Shown piece after piece: positions 25,264-37,045 of a DNA stretch of 64,000 bases. The translations under genes and the position numbers were made by a program. Source of the DNA: Adineta ricciae (Eukaryota > Rotifera > Eurotatoria > Adinetida > Adinetidae); the NCBI GenBank assembly GCA_905250025.1, contig CAJNOJ010000077.1, forward strand, positions 124,001-188,000. Direction: 5' to 3'. Positions within the stretch are counted from its first letter, which is position 1; the number at the start of each line of letters is the position of its first letter. The notes below the pieces were generated by a model. That model did no database searches and was not told the origin of the DNA. It saw only the letters and a list, made by a program, of their open reading frames with translations.

Positions 25264-26893
25264 TGATCAATCTGACATAATCAAAACACTTGATTGCATT
25301 TCTTTCCTTCTTTCTTCTCTTTTTATCAAAACATTTAATCTTTCTAGTGGTTATCATCATTGTCCGTGAAAATAATAATCATTATCTTCAATGTCACTCG
25401 ATCTCTACACTTCTGTTCGTGGTCACATTATTCTATATCTTGTCTCGTTTTATATACGTATATACATATATCGACGGAATCATTTTGATGTTCTTTTTTA
25501 GAGCTAGATTTCCTTTCTCTCTCTCTCTTTCTGTATCAATGATCTATACGTTTCTTCTTAAAACATGTGTTTGCTGGTTGTTATCAAGCAAAAAAAGAAA
25601 ATATATTTACTAATTTTTCTCTTCTATTTGTATGAAGCTGATTCAATGAATTTATATACATATTAATCAGAACAAAAAAGCATTACTGAATATTCATGAT
25701 GAATGAAAACTGTTATTTGATCAAGCTGAACTGAGGGAATATTAATTATTCGAATTATGGTCGCAGCTCCATGAAGATATTCAATAAAATAATTACAGCC
25801 GAACGCTTATGATTATATATCGACGATCTCGTCATCACTGTTGCTAACAGCAGACAAAGATTAAGCAATGGTGTTAATGCTATTGATTTCTTTTCAATAG
25901 AGAATATTGCAATCGAATGAAACAGGATACGTTGATCTGTAAAATCAAAATAGAAATGTCTTTTTCTTCCACTAGACACCCAATCTTCTCTCTCACTTTA
26001 TTTTAAATCATCAAGCGAAGGATCAGCGTATTCAAGAGAAACGGATTACTTGCTATGGATTACCAAACACTCATTTCGATAGGAATCAATTATGAACTGA
26101 AGTTCATTGCAGATGAATGAGCGAATACTCCAGGAAGAGACGATATTGATGTCGCCAGTAACCATTTGATATTGAAATGTCTGCCATCTGTGCAATATCA
26201 TCATTGGTAATATTTGATTAGTTATTTTGTTTCTTCTTCAATTGTAAAAAGTAAAAAGAAACTCGAAGAAAACGTATCTTTGTACGCGGGAAACGATGTG
26301 TAGTCCAAGTGAGTGACCTTTTCGCTGAACAAAACAGCAAATAAATAACGTTGACGCTTATTTAAAGAGTAGATTCACTTGGCTGTTGATATGTTTGTCA
26401 GTATTAATCACTTTTATGCATAATTAAGAAGAGAATGAAGACGACGAAAGGGATCAGCATTACCGTTTTCTCTCCCCATTGTTGACTAAAGACAACAAAA
26501 GCAACTGGTCGGATTTATATTGAACTTAGTCTTTCTTTCTTCTTCATATATGCCTTTTGTTTCTATCTCTCTTAAACATGTATTCATACCAAACATATCG
26601 TCATCTTAAGATCAACTGTAAACTGTCCTTCAATCAACAAGCATCCATTGAATGAGAGGAGACAAAACGTTGATCAGTTGTTAGATGAAAGCTGAAACTG
26701 AGTCGACTAACGAAAACGTCGGGCCTTGAGTCGATTATTGTTTTAATTAGATAGACAACATAGACAGAATTGATCTAGTAGATGTGTGCCGAGACATAAG
26801 AGGCAACAAACAGAAAATATGTACTAAGCGAAAAGAAGTCTCATCTTATGTCTATATGCGAGATATACCGGGCGTTTAAATTATAGAAAAGTC
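25264..26893. other. intergenic region, 1.6 kb
   Basis: T/C-rich 3' flank of the Tau-like gene, then AT-rich DNA leading to the LPMO gene. I see no coding region or RNA gene that can be supported. Confidence 0.45.
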
Positions 26894-28241
26894 ATGCGAA
26901 AGTAAGATGAGCGAAATATTTTGTGGTTTAGAAACGAATGATCATTGATTTCTTTTTCTTTTATTAATTAGAAGAATATTCAGTTGGTTTATTGCAATTC
27001 TTTCTCTTCAGCAAGTACATGGACACGGACGACTGGAAGATCCGCCAGCTCGAAATGCTGCGTGGCGTTACGGTAGATAGTTCTAATAGAAATTGTCTCC
27101 TTTCGAAATGAACATTTTGAAATTCTAGGTTTCAATGTTCCGGTTAATTATGATGATGTGGGATTGAATTGCGGTGGATTAAGTATTCAAAAAGCAAATG
27201 GTAACCTTCTCAACTGATGTATGTCTTTCAATTTATGTTTCACTTTTCTAGATGGTAGATGTGGCATCTGTGGTGATTCATATTCAGGTCCACGAGATCA
27301 TGAAATAGGTGGAAAATATGCGACGAATACTATCGTTCGAAACTATATATCAGGTTCTCAAGTCGATGTGAAAATTTTAGTAAGCTAAATGAGCGAGAAG
27401 TGTGTACAATAGATCAGCCCTTGTTTTGTGTTAGCTAACGGCAAATCATGTCGGATTTATGGAACTTCGTTTGTGCCCCTTAGACGATCCCAATAGGGAA
27501 GCGACCCAAGAATGTCTCGATGAGAATTTGCTTTTTATCGAAAGCTTCGGCACGCACTATCCAGTTAACGAAGGAACTGATACGATTCTGTTAAAGTAAG
27601 TTCAACACGTGTAACTCTTAGTCTCATTGGACTTCATCTTACAGAGTTCATCTACCTGCTGGTCTGTCATGTTCTCACTGTGTATTACAATGGCGCTATC
27701 ATGCTGGAAACAATTGGGGTACAGACGGTACGACAGGACGATCATGTCTTGGTTGCGGTTATCAAGAAGAGTTTTATAAGTAATCATGTTCATTTGATAC
27801 TTAACATGTATATACGATTTTCGTCGTCTTAGTTGTGCTGATATTAGTATTGCTCCTGTAGATGGTGATTTCTTAGCAGGCTTATCGACGAGTTCGCCAA
27901 CAGAGCAATCAATCTTCGTTGCTCCATTTGTGGATCCGATATTAATCCCACCCGAAATCGAACAAGCATCGATTCTTTCAAATGAATTCTTCATTACCGC
28001 CACCACACCCACCACCACAACAACAACAACAGCAGCAGCAGCGGTCGAACCATCAATGAACTTCCTCTTTCCGTATCAACCATCCGAAGATTTAATCACT
28101 CAAACAACTAAAAGCAACAAAACTCTCCGTTGTTTTCCAACTCATGAAGTTCTCAAACCGTTAGTCGGAATCGAACATTGGTGTCTCCAACTATGTGTTG
28201 TTCATTGTCCACCAACATTATGTGCATGCGTTGAACTTTAG
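26894..28241 (+). CDS. secreted AA15-type lytic polysaccharide monooxygenase
   Basis: Seven exons. The first is just ATGCGAAA (26894-26901). It joins 26972 to give the signal peptide MRKRIFSWFIAILSLQQV, and cleavage there exposes an N-terminal His (HGHGRLEDPPARNAAWRYG), the copper-brace His of LPMOs. Downstream family marks are NYDDVGLNCGG, CGICGDSYSGPRDHEIGGKY, the second copper His in LTANHVGFMELRLCP, CLDENLLF, LPAGLSCSHCVLQWRYHAGNNWG and CGYQEEFYNCADISI. A C-terminal extension of about 110 residues contains a Thr/Ala-rich linker (about 27995-28045) and a Cys-rich end (CLQLCVVHCPPTLCACVEL) that I cannot assign. AA15 enzymes oxidatively cleave chitin and/or cellulose in animals and algae. 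The substrate cannot be read from sequence. Confidence 0.9.
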
Positions 28242-28765
28242 CTTCTTCCTTTGTATTAAGACTAACGACAGACTCTGAAAACACTTCACTCGTTTTGAAT
28301 CTATTGTGTATCATTCTATTCGATGTAATTCTCTTGACCTATGAAATAATTCTCTTATCTTTTTATTTCAGAAGAAAAGGACTAAGATAGTTAAGTGATC
28401 CATTGGTTATGATCATAAGAAGGGTACATGTTTTAATCTGGTTAACAAAATGAATGTAAGCATGAATTTCTTATTCTGAACGTCGTCAATTGTTTTTTTT
28501 TTTCAATTTAATACCGCACGGACAACTCATGAAAATGATAAGAAGGTCGATTCTATCGCCCTCCCCTCTCACAATACTATCGCACAGGAAAATAACTAAA
28601 TAGATATACAAGCACATGCAGAGGAGAATTGGAAAAATATCATCATCCTTTCACATCTATTACAAAAGAACGAAAAGAAAGGAATATATAGAAACATTGA
28701 CTACGCATAGAAGAAAAGTATACGTTATACATTTAACGACTTGTGTTTCATTTCTTTAGACAATT
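28242..28765. other. intergenic region
   Basis: About 520 bases between the LPMO gene and the ATF7IP-like gene on the same strand. A T-run and a TTTCATTTCTTTAG acceptor-like end immediately precede the next start codon. No other feature seen. Confidence 0.45.
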
Positions 28766-30821
28766 ATGTCTACGAGCATCATTCCAGATATTTATCGTCA
28801 TACGGCACGTAAAAGCACTGTCTCGCGTAATGTGAAGTCTCAAGCTAAGAATGTCGCAAGTCTACCTGTCACGAACACTTGTAAAGAAGAGCCATCGATA
28901 TTCGATACGATTCAATGCGATATCAAATTAGAAAGCGACAGTCCACCTATGGAACAATCGTTTGTAATTATACCTGATAATGAAATCGAACAAATGATTG
29001 TGGAACAAACCAATGATGAAATTATTCGGCAAATTATAGAGCAGATTCAAAATCAAATACAAAATGACGTGCTCATTCAGTTGATGGATGTTCATCCAAA
29101 TTGTACGAGTATTTCCATGGATATTCATCATACAATCGATGCCATGATGGATCAGCTAGAAGAGAACATGTATGATCGTAGTATAAATACAACGAACAAC
29201 GAATGTGAGTAGCAGAATTGTCGTCTCGGCGAAAAAACCATTGTCATTATTTAGCAATAGCAACTGTAAATGAAGTACATACCAGAGATGTAACAAGTAG
29301 CATCAATGAAGACGCCTCAATGGAAAGTGAACATCAGTCTTCAGCTCTTTCACAATCGCATACAAATGACGATGATGATATTGTCGAAATCGAAAATGGT
29401 AAGCTGTGTTTCGGCTTATACTTTCGATAATTTGTGAATGAACTGTTTCAGTGTCCAGATCGGATTCTCATCCACCACTCTGTACTTGCCAATGCCATCA
29501 CAATGTACCGAACTCGACGGCTGACTATCTTCTCTTCGAACAAGCTTTACGACAGACGCGCCAGGAGCAACAACAAGAACGATCGTTAAATAACAATCGT
29601 CTTATTCAAACACTGAAACGTCAACATCAAGAATTAATGACATTTTATCAACGACAATTGTATATTAATAAAATCGATCGTGAACAACAAACGATTCAAA
29701 TTAATCACAATGATACACAAATTCAAACGGATATCTCTACAATTCAACCGACGATATCGAAATCAAATAATCTCGTATGTGTGTGCGATTTTCTTCTCAG
29801 ACTATGTTCTTACTTTTTCATGATAATCTTTCCAGCAAGCAAATGGAAAGCACTCGACACCAAATATGAAAGCTCCTTCGACTGTGTCTGCACGTCCTTT
29901 CAATAGTTTTCTTACTCCAATCCGAACGAAAGGTCCATCGTTACAACAGTTGATACCTTGTCTAACGACGACAACTGCATCAACAACAACAACAGTAACA
30001 AACAAGATATCGATGATTAAAAAACCAGCAACAGTTTCAGTAGTTTCACAAGATGTAGTTGATCTCACCGAAGAAGATGATGATGATAACAGCAGAAATC
30101 GCCCATCAACATCTTCAAGAACAGTTCGTATCGTCTTTCGACTCATATTTCGCACCTAATTTTTCACTCACTTCTTTGTAGCAACAAAATCCAGTCACGA
30201 TCTCTACACCAGCAACTACGACAACAGCATTGATTCGTAGGTTTTTCCTAGACTCATCCATATTTTGAACTCATCTACAATTCATTCTAGAAGCAACAGC
30301 TCGTTCGAATCCTTCGACTCCTGTTGGACAAGTACTGATTTTGTTGGTACCGAAAATCATTCTGTATTCTTCAATTTAGATGTTTCCTCTACGCCCGTTA
30401 CCCGAACAGACATCAGTCGATACAAAAATTGCTCGGCCTCAACTAAGTATCACACAAGACAATGCAATCGTTCGACTGACTTGGAATTTACCTTCGACGC
30501 CGATGGAATTGATTCAAAACTATGAAATCTACGCATACAAATACAGTACTACTGCCAGCACAACGGATTGGAAAAAAGTACCAAGTTTCCCCCGACTTCC
30601 TACCATTCATCGACTTTCGTTTCTAGATTGGAACAGTAAAATCTATGCGATTACCGATGGCTGTTACTCTGAAAGAATTCCAGCCGAACAGTCACTATGC
30701 GTTTGCTGTTCGAGGAGTGTCTACTACCAATCAAATGGGTCCTTTTTGTGAACCAAAAACAATCTTTACAGGAACGACGACGCCAGCTAATTCAAGTCAA
30801 ATACTTAACGGTTCATCCTAA
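28766..30821 (+). CDS. ATF7IP/MCAF-like chromatin cofactor with C-terminal fibronectin type III domain
   Basis: About eight exons. The N-terminal half is acidic and Gln/Ile-rich (EQMIVEQTNDEIIRQIIEQI). The middle has CTCQCHH and a predicted coiled coil around QALRQTRQEQQQERSLNN and LKRQHQELMTFYQRQLYI. Next comes a SIM-like acidic patch VVDLTEEDDDD near 30055-30085, a plausible SUMO-interacting motif also present in ATF7IP. The C-terminal domain matches the ATF7IP FN3: RPQLSITQDNAIVRLTWNLP, NYEIYAYKY, TDWKKIGTVKSMRLPMAVTL, HYAFAVRGVS and MGPFCEP. A 48-base intron lies after WKK near 30578-30626. ATF7IP stabilises the H3K9 methyltransferase SETDB1 and binds MBD1 in heterochromatin formation. 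The stop is at 30819-30821. Confidence 0.85.
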
Positions 30822-31632
30822 TGTGACTACACTCAATTTTGAGTATTTCATCCTATAAGTGATCTCTTTTTCTTCTTTTTCTCGTGCGCTTTCAATGCAC
30901 GAATTATTCTCTTCAGTCGATATTCAACTTATTCCCTTTCTCTTTTTGACAGATATCTTATGTCTTTCATGGAGCAATTCTTTGAATTAGTTGAGAAAAT
31001 TTTCTTTCATTTGTTTATACTAAACAAAAATATGCTTACAGAATGAATAAATCAATGTAATAGACTACAAACTAAATCGAACGTTTTCACAAGATTGCTT
31101 TCGAAAACAAACTTGTTTATATTTTCCATGTCATTCTTAACTTTCAGTTAGTGTTAGCACCGCAACAGTTGATGGCGATGTGACAGGGCCACCGGTGACC
31201 ATCGAGAACGAAATCATACAATACAATGGAAAAAAACAACAACACTTTCACAAACACAATAAATCAACAAAATTTGTCCTCGGTTGATTCAATTTCTTTT
31301 CCAAGCAAACATTTCGATCATATATCGCATCAGAGAGAAGAGGAGAACGTCTCTGCCTACAACTGCAAGCTGTTCTAGTGTTTCTGTTAGCACAAGAATT
31401 CGATAATCATCTCCTTTCGAATCTCAAATCTACCTCGAACAAATCAATCTGGAAATTCGTATTGTCGGCCTGATTCGATTCAATAGAACAACGAAAGAGG
31501 TCACCAGTTATATCTTACTTCGTTTTTTTCTTTTACTTATTCATTGGCTTGTTTGTCATTCACTATCTAACCTTCTATTTCTCCTCTTGTATAAATTGCA
31601 TCGCATTGCATAGTAATTTTTCTCTGTACAAC
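30822..31632. other. intergenic region with a possible orphan exon
   Basis: Mostly 3' flank of the ATF7IP-like gene and promoter of the next gene. It contains an acceptor-preceded open stretch at about 31146-31287 (CTTTCAG then a 46-codon frame ending in TGA), described among the findings. Nothing else recognised. Confidence 0.4.
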
Positions 31633-32644
31633 ATGGTTATAGAGAACGAATCACCGGCGGTTCGATTGCGTCGAAAACTGACTGCACTATCCGATGAGTA
31701 TTCCAAAGACAAACAAATTCATCCGCGAAGTAAATCTGTCAATAGTCGAGCACCTGTCCCATCAGATCCTAACGCTAGTCTTCGTTATCGACGAATGAGG
31801 CGAAAAGTATTTTTCGACCTGGGAAGAAGAATCGTCTTGCAATTGCTTTTCTTTTCTGTTAGGTTGACGTTCTGCGTACTCAGATCGATGCTGCGCTACA
31901 TGATAATTATCTTTCAACAACAGAATTAGTACGTGCGGATGAGCATTTTTCGTTTAAAATCAAACTTTTTCATTTCAGAATTCAGTGAAGGACATGATTC
32001 CAACACGCGACGATGATGCACCATTGAAGAAGAAACACGATGAACAAAACCTTGTTACAACTGAACTTATTCAAGTGCTGCACAGTAAACAGACGAAAAT
32101 CGATGAACTGGAACAACAATTGAAGGACATCGAACAACAAGAATCTCAGTGGAAGGTTAATAGTTCAATCACCTTTTCTCCTTGCTCTAGCTTGCGCATG
32201 TTCATATCGAACAAGAAACGTTCATTCGTTTTTGTTTATTGAAGGCGAAATATGAACGAGAATGTCATCGAAGGGAATCTTTACAAAAAAAATTACTCGA
32301 ACTGGAAAAAGAATTACAAAATCGACAATGTCAATCGATACTTCTTGGACAGTTACAAACTGACGTTGAACGTCTTCACATCGCGTTCAATGCACTCGAA
32401 GTAAACTTCACTGAACGAACGATTCCGATTCGATTGTGTCTTTTTCTTCTTCTTCTAGGCTGAAAACAATCAACTAACAGCACAATTATCATTGGTACAG
32501 AACAGTTGTCCTTCATCCGTACGTCTTTCATCCCAACTCGAAAAATTCCGACATGGTAATTATCTTCTCAAGCAAATGAAATTATACCTTTGCTTTTTCT
32601 TCGTTGTAGAATTAGCGCAAACCTGCCACGAATCGCTATGTTGA
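31633..32644 (+). CDS. small coiled-coil protein, unrecognised
   Basis: About six exons with 50-70-base introns, around 230 residues. The N-terminus MVIENESPAVRLRRKLTALS is basic and followed by a Ser/Pro-rich stretch. From about residue 60 it is a long heptad-like helix: VDVLRTQIDAALHDNYLST, TTELIQVLHSKQTKIDELEQ, QWKAKYERECHRRESLQKK, LLELEKELQNRQCQSILLG, VERLHIAFNALEAENNQLTA. It ends HELAQTCHESLC with stop at 32642-32644. Such proteins are often centrosomal, ciliary or cytoskeletal, but there is no motif here that decides it. Exon joins preserve frame throughout. Confidence 0.7.
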
Positions 32645-33679
32645 CACAGCTATGAATATCTTCCACCGTATTATCTTAACTTCTTATTTGAGAAAGTTAT
32701 TGGTTTGTTTGTAAACGCTTCACTATGCAAATATAATTTTCGCTTTTTTTATGAACATTTTATTTTAACGCAAAAGAAAAAAACACCAGCCAGTAGAAGA
32801 TAATGTACTCGAAACTTTCTCTACATGAATCAGTGTTGACACACGCATAAAAGAGCAAATAAAATGTAAATTGATTTTATGATGTGAAAGTGATGAAGGA
32901 AGGTAACGAGACGAATTTTGTTTTGTCAAAACGATAAACAATGATGTGTTTGCGTTCGCTTTATCTTTGTCAAAAGATTAAGAGCACGTTGTGACCATGA
33001 CTTTATTTCGTGGGATGACAGACGTTCTTGCACAAAAGAACTAATCAACGCTCGTTAGAAGGCTACGTATGGCAAGAAACTAATTACGTCTGGACGGCGA
33101 TGTCAATTGATCAACATATTAATAGAATTTAGAAAGAGAAATAGTTCGATTGACATATCTCAACTGCTGTTTTTCTGTTTACTTTGAAAGTTCTTCGAAG
33201 AAAATTGAGCACATCGAATGTTATTTTTCTGTTAATTAAATATTCGATTGCGTAAGAAATGTAGACAGCAATCTCACGGTAAAAGTAACAGCGCGATATG
33301 ATCAAAAATGGTAAATCATATCAAGAAAAGTTATATACATTCTATTAACACAGAGACGTACATGAACGTCCTTCAATAGTTGAAATATATGCGCATATGA
33401 CATCGAATTTGATAATCTCATCTGAAAATTTTATTCAAATCATGTTCAATATAGCTGTTAAGTTAAGTATGGTGATTTGTTACGAAAAGAATGTGTTGAC
33501 TGTTTGTACAGTCATGTTGAAGAAAAAGAAATGAAAGAGTCGAGACATAATCATACTCAGACATGAAATGATGCAGAATGATTGTATGAACTAACAGTTT
33601 GTTAGTCAATCATCAAAGTATGCGTTCATGCATTAAAGATTAGCGATAAAGTTGTTCTCATTCATCGCAACTAGTATGA
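32645..33679. other. intergenic region between convergent genes
   Basis: About 1 kb of AT-rich DNA between the coiled-coil gene (plus) and the NYN/PIN-like gene (minus). It should contain two 3' UTRs. No coding region or RNA gene recognised. Confidence 0.45.
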
Positions 33680-34393
33680 TTAGTTCGCAGACCAAATTGT
33701 TAATTGAAAACCTTTGTCATTTGCGTAGTGTTCATCTTTTAAATGTTTACCGAATGAATTCTGATTAGACGAATCTGCGTGTTCGATCATGTTTTGACAT
33801 TCGGTGCAGTAGTTATACTGAACATCGGGGTGTTCAGTGTCTAAATGTTGAAGTAGTTGACCGAAACGGTACAAATACGTGGATTGTTCGTCGGTTTCGA
33901 ATGGGCATCGATGAAAGAGTTGAGTTTTGTTATAATTAAGTATGATAGGTTCTTTTCGATCTTGGTTTTCGAAAGATTTCAAATGGCGAAGGAATTGGGC
34001 AAATTCATCGATACCGTTGAAACGCCGAAATTGAACGTGATTCTTCAATTTAGTATTCAGTGAGACTAACCGTTGGCAAATATCGTCATAAACAGGATCG
34101 TAATTTGCAACGATGACAAAATCATCGTATTGGTCATAAATCTGGCCGAGTTTGAAGGATACGTTCATAGTAATGCTATCCTCTGATGTTGGAATAAGAT
34201 AAATGAGATGGCTGTTCGATGCAAAACGTTCCAAGCGACGTTGATAAGACTTCGATCTACTTTCATGATAGAACAAGTAGATTCCGCTGTTCAGTGGAAA
34301 GTTTTGAAGGAATTCAGGTTGTAAACGCCGAGCATTGGTGATAGAGAGACAATCGATAAGAAAGGCGAACTTTCTGATCGTTGTAGAAGTCAT
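33680..34393 (-). CDS. intronless NYN/PIN-like domain protein with C-terminal zinc finger
   Basis: A single exon of 237 residues starting at ATG 34391-34393 (MTSTTIRKFAFLIDCLSITN). The N-terminal region resembles NYN/PIN-like RNase folds. It has a first strand ending in Asp (FAFLIDC), a Gly/Tyr strand SGIYLFYHESRS, a central acidic helix SEDSITMNVSFKLGQIYDQY and a strand DDFVIVANYDPVYDDICQRL, the place of the family's 'vvSgDgDF' motif. The C-terminus has a zinc-finger-like YCTECQ followed by GKHLKDEHY (C-x2-C ... H-x4-H). PIN-like nucleases use three or four acidic residues. At least two candidates are present, but activity is uncertain. It is divergent from NSE4 with 320 bases between starts. 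Family call is tentative. Confidence 0.6.
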   Translation of the reverse strand: MTSTTIRKFAFLIDCLSITNARRLQPEFLQNFPLNSGIYLFYHESRSKSYQRRLERFASNSHLIYLIPTSEDSITMNVSFKLGQIYDQYDDFVIVANYDPVYDDICQRLVSLNTKLKNHVQFRRFNGIDEFAQFLRHLKSFENQDRKEPIILNYNKTQLFHRCPFETDEQSTYLYRFGQLLQHLDTEHPDVQYNYCTECQNMIEHADSSNQNSFGKHLKDEHYANDKGFQLTIWSAN

Positions 34394-34712
34394 TCCGAAG
34401 TTGCGCACTGAAAGACTTTCGATGTGTTCTGTGTTTGCACGGTGCGTAGAGTAATGGAAAAAATTATTCTCTCGCTTTGTATCGGCGTTGTTTTTGTTTT
34501 CGTTGTAGTTTACAGAATGTCACATTGAGGAATAGAGTACAAATTTCATTAAATTCTTTGTAAAACAACTAATCGCACGAAAAGATACTCCGCAAACGAT
34601 GATATCATCCAGTGACACCTATCATCGTATGTCCTTGATTGGACTCTTGGATACGAAAATTTTCTAACCCGAATTTTCGTTCCGTTGACAATAGTTTTCT
34701 TACAAGTTAAGA
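34394..34712. promoter_or_regulatory. shared divergent upstream region of the NYN/PIN-like gene and NSE4
   Basis: About 320 bases separate the two opposite start codons, with no coding region between. It probably acts as a bidirectional promoter, although I see no clear TATA box. Confidence 0.4.
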
Positions 34713-36244
34713 ATGGTCAGCAACAAATCGTCAGACAAAAGCAAAGTAAATTGTTGAATTAGTTATTTCATTTTACATATTGTTCTGTTCGTAACAGAAA
34801 CGGCAAGAAGATAACGATGATAACGAGTACAGAAGTCAGACCCAACGTCCTAGTCAAGTAAGTCGAAGAGTATTCCGAACAACTCATATTTGATACATTT
34901 AGATGTCGATGATTGATGACGAAGCCGAGCTGCGGTTAAGAGTTCGACTGGATTATCGACAGTTTATTGACGATTTGAATGGTAAGAAAATCTCGCGATA
35001 TTCGTTGAAGATCATTTATTTGTTTGGCAGTGAATCGAAAATTGTATACGTCACCCAATAATGACGAATTGGAGAAGAAGATCGACCAAGTTGACAAAGC
35101 TTTTGCGAAAGGTAACATTGTTGTGAAAGATTTTGTGCAAATGAATTCGGTTCGTTGCGTTCAGTGAAAATGCCTCGTGAAGGTGTGCTTGATGCTTCGG
35201 CTCTGCGAACCATATCGAATTTGGCTAGTGTACGAATCCGTGCTGCCGATGAAGCAGGAGGCTTAGATCGTGCTTATGATCTAGCACGAAAATGCGAGAA
35301 AATTCTTTCGAAATTAGTTGGAAATGCCAATGAATTCTATGAAATCTTTGGTAATTTTCATCATATTGTTCCAGCACCGTGTATTATGTAAGTTGATATT
35401 CTCGAGAATGATGAGTTTATTTCTATATCAATAAAGGCATGGACGATTGCCAACGAAACTATTTACCAATGAGTACCAGGAGAAGCAAAAGCAACGTGCA
35501 AAACCTGTGCGCCAACCGAAACTCACTCAAGAAGAATTAGAGAGAACGCGTACACGACCGGAAGAAGTAACAATCTTTATCCATTACCGTTCGATCGTTG
35601 ATACTAATATTTCTTTTAAGGTCAAAGATTTTAGCGCTGAACTCGGTGAACAAACAATCAAACACATCATGCATATTAAACGGTGTCTTGTTAAACATTA
35701 CAAAGCCGCAAATTACAGTCCAATTGATTATTTCGAATTTGTTATTGATCCAGATTCATTTGCTAAAACTGTTGAGAACATGTTTCACGTTTCATTCCTT
35801 ATCAAAGTAAGCAGATATATCCAAACTGTCCAATCGGTCTTCACGCGTTTGTTCTAGGAAGGATTTGTTAATCTCTTTCAAGATGATGTGTCTTTACCAG
35901 CACTTGGTAAGTCAAACGAGTTACAACAAATACATTCTAACCATTCTCGAGGAATTTAGAACCAACAGATAAAGCGATGAATCGAGCGGCAAGTGGTTCA
36001 TCGCAAGCCGGCGAATCAACTACGCATGTGAATCAGATGATAATGGTAAGCATTTTCTCTTTTGCTAGACATCATCCAATTGTGAAATGAACATCTATTC
36101 TCTTTCGCTTTAGTCGATTACAATGGACGAATGGGAGGTAAGACAACCTTTCCTTGAACTTCTTTCTATTACCGATTCTGATTTTAGGAATTGATCAAAG
36201 TATACGACATTACGGAAGCGAAAATTCGGTCAGAGAACAGCTGA
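34713..36244 (+). CDS. NSMCE4A: NSE4 kleisin subunit of the SMC5/6 complex
   Basis: About nine exons. The first (34713-34743) encodes MVSNKSSDKSK. The N-terminal kleisin helix is LRVRLDYRQFIDDLN, then SPNNDELEKKIDQVDKAF and KMPREGVLDASALRTISNLA (family TREAVLDA). The C-terminal winged-helix region carries VKDFSAELGEQTIKHIMHIK, the signature PIDYFEFVIDPDSFAKTVEN (human PVNFFEFVIDPNSFSRTVEN), MFHVSFLIKEGFVNLFQDD and LPALEPTDKAMN. A 40-base in-frame stretch near 35572-35620 between EEVTI and VKDFSA is probably an intron. NSE4 bridges the SMC5/SMC6 heads in DNA repair and chromosome maintenance. The stop is at 36242-36244. Confidence 0.92.
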
Positions 36245-36677
36245 ATGCAGCCATGTTCTTTGTTTTTTTTTCTTTGTCACTGGTGTATATCATTGTGCCC
36301 GTCGTATGGAATATTTTTCTTATTTCATCTTGTATATTCATCGAGAAAACATGTATATGTATTTTTTTTTCTTTGTTATCAAACATGCTGATGATATTAA
36401 TCTATATGGATGTTATGTTGAAATAAAAAGCACACAATAATTTTTTTCATTTGCAACTCATCATTTACTATTCATACAAGTGAAACATTTGAAACTGATA
36501 GCAACGCATTCATGTCGAGTATTTGCCGCGAGAACTAGAGCGCCTTTTCTATTTTATACGTACGGTTACTAACTGCATTGATTTCATTATATCAAACAAC
36601 TTTTATTGAGTTTCTCACTTATTTATCATTCTCAGTTTATTTTTGTTTGCTTCGTTACTCATCATTACCTAACAAGT
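36245..36677. other. intergenic region
   Basis: 3' flank of NSE4 and promoter of the basic protein gene, about 430 bases. T-rich, with no gene recognised. Confidence 0.4.
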
Positions 36678-37045
36678 ATGGCTAGACATCATAAACGATC
36701 AGCAAAAGGTACTAAATCAGGTTCAACCAAACATAAGAAAACTCATCGAGGCAAACGAGCTGGTGCTGCAGCCAAACATCATCGTCAAGTCAAACGAACA
36801 ACTCGCAAAGGTGCTCGTAAGACGCACCGTTCAGGAAAGAAAGCAACGAACAGTAGCTATAATCTTTATATTCAACATACTATCTCTCAGTAAGATTTTC
36901 GCAAGTTTTGTGACTAACACACGAGTTCATTTGCAATCTTAGGATTAAAGCAGCTGATCCCAATATCACACATCAAGATGCGTTCAAAAAAGCTGCTAGT
37001 CAATGGCGTACAGCAGCAGAGAATCCCAAAAATCAACATCATTAG
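36678..37045 (+). CDS. small basic protein with C-terminal YABBY/HMG-like domain
   Basis: Two exons joined across a 59-base intron (from about 36890) give about 103 residues. I chose ATG 36678 (MARHHKRSAKGTKSGSTKHK) rather than an upstream in-frame Met in hydrophobic leader sequence. The first 58 residues are almost pure Lys/Arg/His/Ala/Gly/Ser/Thr, like a histone H1 tail or protamine-like sequence. The last 40 (SYNLYIQHTISQIKAADPN then ITHQDAFKKAASQWRTA) closely follow the helix pattern of YABBY/HMG-like domains (family: [25 protein letters not shown]..AAKNW). Expected role is a nuclear DNA-binding, possibly structural chromatin protein. The YABBY family name comes from plants, but such HMG-like ends occur more widely. 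Confidence 0.8.
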
